Below are positions 4,346 to 9,227 of a stretch of DNA of 9,227 nucleotides, piece by piece. The notes beneath the pieces were generated by a model that worked only from the letters and a program-made list of their open reading frames with translations, was not told the DNA's origin and made no database searches. A program made the position numbers and the translations under genes. Source of the DNA: Candidatus Bathyarchaeota archaeon (GTDB taxonomy: Archaea > Thermoproteota > Bathyarchaeia > TCS64); contig JAUVYU010000015.1 in assembly GCA_030602935.1 (NCBI GenBank), positions 1 to 9,227 of the forward strand, in the 5' to 3' direction. Numbering within the stretch: the stretch's first letter is position 1; every line of letters begins with the position of its first letter.

Positions 4346-6461
4346 CCGAAGGTCCTCCCCCCTTTGTCGGGCAGTCGATGTTTATGCAGAGCTCCCACGG
4401 GCTCCTGCCCCTCGAGGTGACCTTTATGATGGGTGCCCCACATTCGCCGCAGCTTCTTCCTATGGCGGTTATCCTGCCTCTCTGGGGCAATGGGTAGCTT
4501 GTGGTACACTCGCCATTGAAGTAGTTGCTGCATCCAGCGAACCGTTTCCCGGTCTTCTTGTTCACGATGATGCGGAGATACCCGCCTCCACACCCGGGGC
4601 ACCTGCCGAGGTAACTTGACCGTTCCTCTTCCCTTGTTATGGCACCTGATATCTCTGAGCCTATAAGCCCCTCATGGGCTTTGAATCCCGATAGGGTTGA
4701 CCCCAACATCTCAACGGCTTTCTGGATGGTGTTAGCCCTTGAGAATTCCCCTCTTTGAATGCGCCCCATGTCCTCCTCGAGGCTCCGGGTCATCTCCACG
4801 GACAGGATATCCGGGGCATACCTCTCCAGATTCTCAACGATCGTGAACCCGAGATCGGTTATCTCGGTGGTGTTGCCCTTGACGTAGCCCCTCTTGAAGA
4901 GGGTGTCCACTATATCGGTCCTGGTGGCCTTCGTCCCGAGCCCCTCGTCCTCCATGAGCCTAAGGAGGCTGCCCGGGTTGAACCTCGCAGGGGGTTTCGT
5001 GTACCTTTCGAGGGATCGCAACTTAGCAATCGGCACCTTCTGACCTTCGCCGAGTTTTGGGAGCTCGGATCCCTTATCCTTGACGTAGGGTTTGTAGAAC
5101 TTGATCCATCCCTCCTCTACGAGCTTCGTTCCCCTGATGAAGAAAGCATAATTACTCCCCTCCGCATCCACGGTGACCTTCGCCGACACGTTCTCTCTTA
5201 CTGCTGGTCCGCTGAGAGAGGCCATGAACCTCCTGCAGATGAGGTCGTAGATACGGGCGTCCACTCCAGAAAGATTTCCAGGAATGGCTCCGGTGGGATG
5301 AATGGCGGGATGAGCGGGATCATCCTTCGCGCCTTGTACAGGACGCAACCTGGACTCTTTGAGGAGAGAGGCAGCCAGCCTCGTGTACTCCTTTCTTCTC
5401 CTGAGGCCCTCGAGGATCCCCCTGACGTCTATCGTGGGGGGGATTCGCTGGCTTGAGGTCCGAGGGTAGCTGATATAGGTGCCCAGGTAGAGCCTCTCAG
5501 CAGAGTTTAAAGTCGTCCGTGGGGCATACCTGAACTTGCTGAAAGCCTCTCTCTGCAGGTCCCCGAGATTGAAAGGAGGAGGGGGAGGCTGCTCGACCCT
5601 CCGAGTTGAGATCGTTGAGATCACGCCATCCTTGCCCCTGCAAGCCCTCACGACACTGCGAGCATCAGATTTCTTGCCTACTCGTGCGTCGGTATAATCT
5701 AGGGGAATCCTCCGTCCTTCAATCGTTGTCTCAGCTTTGATGACCCAGAAGGGGGTGGGGACGTGCGTCCGGATCTCAACCTCTCTCTCCTTAACGAAGT
5801 ATAGGGTGGGGCCCTGCACTCGTCCTATGCTCAGAGTCTTGAACGTGCCGGAGGCGTTCTTCAGGGAAAGGGATAGGGCACGGGTCAGGTTTATCCCGAA
5901 GAGCCAGTCGACCTCGTGGCGGGTCCTCCCGGCCTCGATTAGTGGATAATCTAGGGTGGGGGACATTCCTTCCCATGCATTTATGAGGTCCCTCTCGGTG
6001 AGCGTGGAGAACCTCATCCGCTTGGCCTCATTTAGGCTGCCTTCGCCGCAGATGTTCAGGAGCACCATGTAGGCGATGAGGCTCCCCTCCATGTCGAGGT
6101 CGCAGGCGCTCACGTACCCAGTGGCTCCCTCGGAGGCGCGCTTGATGGCCTGAATGAACCTCTTCGTCCTTGCCTGCCTCTTGTCAGCCTCGTGGGCTGG
6201 AGCCCACCTGTAATCATAGACAGGATACGTCCACTTCCCGCCGTCCTGGGCGATGCTGAACAGGTGGCCCAGTGCGGAGACCACAACCAGCTCATCGTCG
6301 TCGCGCCTTGCGATGAAAAGAGAGACTCCCCCCTCGTCGTATGCCTCAGGAGCACCGTCATCGTCAAGGGCGTGGGCAATCCGCCTTGCAGCTGTCGGTT
6401 TCTCGCAGACGACGAGGATCCGTTCCTTCAAGTCACTCTCTTCATTGCCAGATCTAATCAA
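4338..6461 (-). CDS. topA: DNA topoisomerase type IA, archaeal, with two C-terminal zinc ribbons
   Basis: This protein of about 700 residues cuts one DNA strand through a 5'-phosphotyrosine and passes the other, relaxing negative supercoils or decatenating. The TOPRIM domain has VVCEKPTAARRIAHAL (E20) and ACDLDMEGSLIAY with D121, D123 and E125 as metal ligands; DxDxEG with Met instead of Arg resembles archaeal topoisomerase III. The catalytic tyrosine is Y332 in TYISYPRTSS, followed by R334. DPAHPAIHPTG (381-391) is another family motif. Two four-Cys zinc ribbons close the protein: C621/C624/C644/C652 and C671/C674/C692/C697. No reverse-gyrase helicase domain is present. The start is uncertain: TTG at 6461 gives 707 residues, while TTG at 6431 (MKERILVVCEKP) matches the usual family N-terminus better. 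Neither has a clear ribosome site. The next gene overlaps its stop by eight bases. Confidence 0.95.
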   Translation of the reverse strand: MIRSGNEESDLKERILVVCEKPTAARRIAHALDDDGAPEAYDEGGVSLFIARRDDDELVVVSALGHLFSIAQDGGKWTYPVYDYRWAPAHEADKRQARTKRFIQAIKRASEGATGYVSACDLDMEGSLIAYMVLLNICGEGSLNEAKRMRFSTLTERDLINAWEGMSPTLDYPLIEAGRTRHEVDWLFGINLTRALSLSLKNASGTFKTLSIGRVQGPTLYFVKEREVEIRTHVPTPFWVIKAETTIEGRRIPLDYTDARVGKKSDARSVVRACRGKDGVISTISTRRVEQPPPPPFNLGDLQREAFSKFRYAPRTTLNSAERLYLGTYISYPRTSSQRIPPTIDVRGILEGLRRRKEYTRLAASLLKESRLRPVQGAKDDPAHPAIHPTGAIPGNLSGVDARIYDLICRRFMASLSGPAVRENVSAKVTVDAEGSNYAFFIRGTKLVEEGWIKFYKPYVKDKGSELPKLGEGQKVPIAKLRSLERYTKPPARFNPGSLLRLMEDEGLGTKATRTDIVDTLFKRGYVKGNTTEITDLGFTIVENLERYAPDILSVEMTRSLEEDMGRIQRGEFSRANTIQKAVEMLGSTLSGFKAHEGLIGSEISGAITREEERSSYLGRCPGCGGGYLRIIVNKKTGKRFAGCSNYFNGECTTSYPLPQRGRITAIGRSCGECGAPIIKVTSRGRSPWELCINIDCPTKGGGPSDE

Positions 6462-6499
6462 AAAGGGTTAGGTAGACTAGTAAGGCTGACGTTCTACGG

Positions 6500-6519
6500 A
6501 TAAAAGCTCTAATAAAATT
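6500..6519 (-). promoter_or_regulatory. Probable TATA region of the topoisomerase gene
   Basis: On the minus strand AATTTTATT (6519-6511) and CTTTTATC (6507-6500) are two AT-rich boxes 40-60 bases before the TTG at 6461. Either would give a short leader. The first also serves as the T-rich tail of the upstream gene's terminator, so the two units abut here. Confidence 0.35.
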
Positions 6520-6538
6520 ATGAGGGGTTTGAGCCCTC
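6511..6538 (-). terminator. Terminator of the Rossmann oxidoreductase gene
   Basis: Five bases after the stop codon on the minus strand, GAGGG (6538-6534) pairs with CCCTC (6526-6522) around a seven-base loop, followed by ATAATTTTATT. The stem is short, but stem plus T-rich tail right after a stop codon suits termination. Confidence 0.45.
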
Positions 6539-6542
6539 TATG

Positions 6543-7574
6543 CTATTTCAGGTATTTCCGCATGTGTGCGGGGGTTGCATGGGGGAGGGGGAGGTCTTTC
6601 ATCGTCTTGAATCCGGGCTCGGCGGCTATGACCGTGGGTATCATGTTTGCGGTTATGGCGATGGTCCCATAGTCCCCGTGTACGCACGGCGTTATCCTCT
6701 GGTTGATGGGGGGCTCTCCTCTGATGGTTATACTGTCGAACTCCTCGGGGGCGCCTATGTAGGCCTTGAAGTCCATGGTTATGAGGTCCTTTCCACCCGC
6801 TTTCCCGTAGGCCATCTGCATAGAGCCCGCGTTGTGCCCCTTGGGTACCTCGATGGCGTCGCTCGCCACATCGTGATCCAGGATCACAGGGCTGACGGGG
6901 TCAACCTTGATCTCGTCGAGCTCCCACCCTAAGGCGTCCGCTATCATCAATATGGACTGCTCGAGGCCTACGTGTCCCGTGATCTCATGGGCGTCTATCT
7001 TCTTCCTGAACTCCTCGATTGAGAGTCCCGCGCCTATCTTCCTCTGGAAGGGTACCCTCCTCGTGGCGGCGTCCATCTGCCTGGTGATGTAGATGTCGTC
7101 AACCCTCGTGCACGGACCAGTTAAAACGATGGGTAGTGTGTCCATCAGGAAGCCGGGGTTGATACCCGTCCCCAGCAGGGTGGCCCCATTCTCCTTCGCC
7201 AGCTTGTCAAGCTTCTTCGCGTACTCCGTTCCCTCCTCCGTATCGTAGGGGTAGGAGAGCTCCTCGCAGGTCGAGACGCAGTTGACTCCGTGGCTGAGGA
7301 TCTGGGCGAACTGGTCGTAGGTCTGCTTGACGTATGACATCGTTGTGTGGCAGACGATGTCAGGCTTCGTAGTGGATAGTACCTCATCAGCGTCGTCGGA
7401 GATCAGGACGCCTATCTTCTCGCCCCCTAGGACCTCGCCCAGGTCCTTCCCCACGATGGCGGGGTTGATGTCGACGGCTCCTACAATCTCGATGCCATCC
7501 TTGGAGAGAAGGTGTGTAGCAAGCCTTCTTCCGATGACTCCTATACCGTATGATACAACCTTGACGTTCTTCAA
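6543..7574 (-). CDS. NAD(P)-dependent oxidoreductase, 2,4-diaminopentanoate dehydrogenase/DapB-like
   Basis: The 343-residue protein starts with a Rossmann nucleotide loop, VVSYGIGVIGRRLATHLL (GxGxxG at 10-15), with VGAVDINP at 31-38 ending the second strand. GTGINPGFLMDTLP (135-148) is characteristic of the dihydrodipicolinate-reductase-like family that includes 2,4-diaminopentanoate dehydrogenase of oxidative ornithine fermentation, which has about this length. True DapB is nearer 240-270 residues and has a different lysine-pathway motif, so DapB itself is unlikely. The actual substrate is an amino or imino acid only by inference. No other ornithine-degradation genes lie beside it, so I give no gene symbol. 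The TTG start (7574-7572) is the only start codon after an in-frame TGA at 7589-7587. A GTTTTAAG box (7612-7605) lies about 35 bases upstream. It appears monocistronic. Confidence 0.8.
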   Translation of the reverse strand: MKNVKVVSYGIGVIGRRLATHLLSKDGIEIVGAVDINPAIVGKDLGEVLGGEKIGVLISDDADEVLSTTKPDIVCHTTMSYVKQTYDQFAQILSHGVNCVSTCEELSYPYDTEEGTEYAKKLDKLAKENGATLLGTGINPGFLMDTLPIVLTGPCTRVDDIYITRQMDAATRRVPFQRKIGAGLSIEEFRKKIDAHEITGHVGLEQSILMIADALGWELDEIKVDPVSPVILDHDVASDAIEVPKGHNAGSMQMAYGKAGGKDLITMDFKAYIGAPEEFDSITIRGEPPINQRITPCVHGDYGTIAITANMIPTVIAAEPGFKTMKDLPLPHATPAHMRKYLK

Positions 7575-7604
7575 CGTGAATCGATATCAACAACAGACAA
7601 CCCA

Positions 7605-7612
7605 CTTAAAAC
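7605..7612 (-). promoter_or_regulatory. Probable TATA box of the Rossmann oxidoreductase gene
   Basis: GTTTTAAG on the minus strand, about 35 bases before the TTG start, predicts a leader of about ten bases. It is the only AT-rich box in the 90-base gap between this gene and the upstream small gene. Confidence 0.35.
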
Positions 7613-7664
7613 TTGTACGACAGAAACGAACCGGAGACGACTAGAGGAATGAGGTTCTCGTTTT

Positions 7665-8000
7665 CTAGGTTAGGATACAGAAATACAGCATTTTCCCCGA
7701 CGGCTCCGGGGAAGGATCGAACACGAAGAGCACCTTCGCGTAGAAATCGGCATAGACCGTCAAAGACCCATGCTCGCGCTGTATCCTGTTACATGCATCT
7801 AGGAACGACCTGAGGCCCCGTTCGGCAACCTTCCAGTCCTCTGAGTACGCGAGGTCCCACTCCATCTCCCCGTTTATTGAGTACCCCCTGCTCCTTACGA
7901 TTTCAATTCCCTTTTCAAAGGAAATGTATGATTGGCTCAGACCGAAGTATGTAGAGATGCCCAACATGGCGATTATGATGGAGAAGTAGTATACTCTCAT
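7665..8000 (-). CDS. Short membrane-anchored or secreted protein of unknown function (111 residues)
   Basis: ATG at 8000-7998 to TAG at 7667-7665. The N-terminus MRVYYFSIIIAMLGISTYFG is a single hydrophobic segment (about residues 4-20) after one Arg, so the protein is either anchored with its body outside the cell or carries a signal peptide; no lipobox Cys is present. The soluble part, about 90 residues, has EKGIEIVRSRGYSINGEMEW near its start and LTVYADFYAKVLFVF toward the end. The alternation of charged helix and beta-like strands suggests a small alpha/beta domain, possibly PepSY-like in outline, but I do not recognise it. The only Cys residues are C70 and C108. Codon use resembles the neighbours, though it is a little less GC-rich. 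A TATA-like TTATCTTTTATT lies about 35-50 bases upstream. Confidence 0.6.
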   Translation of the reverse strand: MRVYYFSIIIAMLGISTYFGLSQSYISFEKGIEIVRSRGYSINGEMEWDLAYSEDWKVAERGLRSFLDACNRIQREHGSLTVYADFYAKVLFVFDPSPEPSGKMLYFCILT

Positions 8001-8281
8001 GTCTTTCAGGCGGATGACGGGTAGATCTATAGTGTCAATAAAAGATAAATCATCAGATGTTATTAAAAGGTGTGAGACAAAATGAAGAGATATTATGACA
8101 CATTAATATAATGTCCCAACAATGTGAGATATAATTATGCATGTGAAGTGCATGTCAAATCTTAGAACGTTAATCAACCAAAGTGTTCTCAGCTAAAGTG
8201 AAATCCAAGAAAAAACGCTTACCACTTGGGACCATTATACTACAGGAAACACATAAAGTATCAAACAGGAAATGTTTTGAT
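8001..8281. promoter_or_regulatory. AT-rich divergent intergenic region upstream of hypA
   Basis: No convincing gene lies here. TTATCTTTTATT near 8037-8048 is the likely minus-strand promoter. On the plus strand, GGAAAC (8245-8250) followed by ACATAAAGTA (8251-8260) looks like BRE plus TATA; it lies about 26 bases before the HypA ATG at 8282, so the message is probably leaderless. Two exact TGCATGT repeats start 11 bases apart (8138 and 8149), one helical turn, and TGTGAGA occurs at 8071 and 8123. These could be binding sites for a regulator of hydrogenase maturation genes. An upstream in-frame GTG at 8183 would extend HypA by 33 basic residues unlike the family and is rejected as the start. 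Confidence 0.45.
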
Positions 8282-8689
8282 ATGCACGAATGGGCCCTTG
8301 CAGAAGGAGTTATCTCAACCGCCACCAGAGTCGCCGAGGAACAGGGAATCAAAGAGATTACTGAGATTAAGGTGGGCATAGGGGAGCTGCAGCAGATTGA
8401 GCACGAGATATTTCTTTTCGCCCTCGAGCAGCTCAGGACACCGAATATAAAAAACGCTAAGTTTACCCTCCAAGCAATTAAGGGCAGGTTAAGGTGCAGG
8501 GTCTGCGGAGAGGAATGGGAGTTCAATAACCGGGACATGGACGAGGAGACGTCGGAGGCAATCCACTTCGTCCCGGAGATGGCCCATGTCTACATTAAGT
8601 GCCCCAGCTGCGAGAGCCCAGACTTCAGTGTCCTGGAGGGGCGAGGAGTGGTACTGGCCTCAATTTCAGGGGTGAAAAATGATAACTGA
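8282..8689 (+). CDS. hypA: Hydrogenase nickel-insertion protein HypA
   Basis: The 135-residue protein starts MHEWALAEGVISTA. The N-terminal Met-His-Glu (M1, H2, E3) is the nickel-binding end of HypA, which fixes the start at 8282 because H2 must follow the initiator Met. A zinc site is formed by two knuckles, CRVC (C72, C75) and CPSC (C107, C110), separated by 31 residues. Bacterial HypA has a much shorter gap, while archaeal HypA such as that of Thermococcus kodakarensis has a similar enlarged zinc domain. HypA receives nickel and, with the ATPase/GTPase HypB, places it in the large subunit of [NiFe] hydrogenases in the cytoplasm. A TATA box about 26 bases upstream implies a leaderless transcript. 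Its last 11 bases overlap the next gene. Confidence 0.93.
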   Translation: MHEWALAEGVISTATRVAEEQGIKEITEIKVGIGELQQIEHEIFLFALEQLRTPNIKNAKFTLQAIKGRLRCRVCGEEWEFNNRDMDEETSEAIHFVPEMAHVYIKCPSCESPDFSVLEGRGVVLASISGVKNDN

Positions 8690-9227
8690 TCCCCGGCTAG
8701 ACATCATCACGAGACGCCTCGAGAATGTCGAGAAGATAATAGCGGTCTCAAGTGGTAAAGGAGGCGTCGGTAAGAGCGTGGTGGCCTCTGCGCTCGCCCT
8801 CAGGTTAAAGGAAAAAGGTCACAGCGTGGGCCTGCTAGACCTTGACTTCACAAGCCCCTCCTCCCACGTAATTTTAGGCGTCGAGGGGTTGTACCCGGAG
8901 GAGGAGTACGGCATCATCCCGCCCATGGCCCATGGCCTACGTTACATGTCCATAACGTTCTACTCTCAGGACAAGCCTGCTCCGCTGAGGGGAGCCGACA
9001 CCTCGGACGCCATCATCGAACTCCTCGCGATCACCCTATGGGGCAACCTCGACTACCTTATCGTGGACATGCCGCCGGGAATAGGGGATGCGACCCTCGA
9101 CATGATACGGCTAGTTGAGAGGATACGCTTCCTAGTCGTCTGCACCCCCTCAAAGGTGGCATACGAGACCGTCAGGAAGCAGGTGAGACTACTTCATGAT
9201 CTCAACATACCCACGACAGGGATCATC
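8679..9227 (+). CDS. Mrp/MinD-family P-loop ATPase, probably archaeal-type HypB (runs off right edge)
   Basis: The first 183 codons from the ATG at 8679 are in the window. The protein begins MITDPRLDIITRRLENVEKI. It has the deviant Walker A motif SSGKGGVGKSVVAS (24-37, signature K27 and K32), the switch I-like LLDLDFTSPS (52-61) and a Walker B/switch II region YLIVDMPPGIGDATLD (126-141), all typical of the Mrp/NBP35 branch of the ParA/MinD superfamily. Mrp proteins usually carry iron-sulfur clusters. However, in Thermococcus kodakarensis the HypB that partners HypA is of this Mrp/MinD type, not the GTPase of bacteria. The 11-base overlap with hypA and a GGGGTGA ribosome site (8669-8675) three bases upstream make that role likely. 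No Cys-x-x-Cys cluster motif is seen in the part available; the C-terminus, where Mrp carries it, is missing. Confidence 0.88.
   Translation, partial: MITDPRLDIITRRLENVEKIIAVSSGKGGVGKSVVASALALRLKEKGHSVGLLDLDFTSPSSHVILGVEGLYPEEEYGIIPPMAHGLRYMSITFYSQDKPAPLRGADTSDAIIELLAITLWGNLDYLIVDMPPGIGDATLDMIRLVERIRFLVVCTPSKVAYETVRKQVRLLHDLNIPTTGII

Noticed and set aside
4755..5456. Long plus-strand open frame (233 codons) antisense to the topoisomerase gene
   Set aside because: It lies wholly inside topA, whose motifs are unmistakable. Its translation has no recognisable motif and is the usual shadow of a GC-rich gene.
8040..8062. Possible C/D box RNA on the minus strand (CTGATGA)
   Set aside because: The C box lacks the usual first purine and no D box lies at a suitable distance.
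8183..8281. GTG start extending HypA by 33 residues
   Set aside because: HypA needs Met-His at its N-terminus for nickel binding. The extension is basic, low-complexity and unlike the family, and a TATA box lies at the right distance for the ATG at 8282.

Overview
The window reads as chromosomal DNA of an anaerobic archaeon. Evidence for Archaea is the archaeal-type topoisomerase IA with a zinc-ribbon tail, a HypA next to a Mrp/MinD-like ATPase (the archaeal HypB arrangement), a two-subunit tungsten-type aldehyde oxidoreductase, TATA boxes about 25 bases before leaderless starts, GGTGA/GGAGG ribosome sites at internal operon genes, and frequent AGG/AGA, ATA and TTG-start usage. The lineage cannot be fixed from this sequence alone. 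A Bathyarchaeia- or other TACK-like anaerobe is a guess.

Layout from left to right. (1) The 5' part of a metallo-beta-lactamase-fold hydrolase runs off the left edge on the minus strand. (2) A small-gene region follows (about 293-994). It holds a spacer with two hairpins and a strong TATA box, a 53-residue C2H2 zinc-finger gene on the minus strand, and on the plus strand a possible 130-base transcription unit (TATA, 24-codon leaderless ORF, terminator hairpin with eight T). (3) A 116-residue protein of unknown function (995-1345, TTG start) converges on a MoaD/ThiS-like sulfur carrier ending in Gly-Gly. (4) Divergent from the carrier, over a 135-base intergenic region with matching promoters, lies a two-gene operon: a four-cluster ferredoxin subunit and a divergent AOR-family catalytic subunit. 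The carrier could supply pterin dithiolene sulfur for the AOR cofactor, so the three genes form a plausible module.

(5) Converging on the AOR gene, with overlapping stop codons, is a minus-strand pair: type IA topoisomerase and an overlapping 76-residue CxxC/CxxH protein. (6) Upstream on the same strand are a Rossmann-fold oxidoreductase resembling 2,4-diaminopentanoate dehydrogenase/dihydrodipicolinate reductase and a short membrane-anchored or exported protein. (7) After an AT-rich divergent region, the right edge carries hypA overlapping a Mrp-family ATPase that is probably the archaeal-type HypB. Together they would insert nickel into a [NiFe] hydrogenase encoded elsewhere.

The most unusual points are the AOR protein, whose first cluster cysteine appears to be aspartate and whose pterin-binding motifs are altered; the twin promoters of the carrier and AOR genes; and the short orphan transcription unit near 771-930. 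I did not see a CRISPR array, mobile element, tRNA or rRNA.
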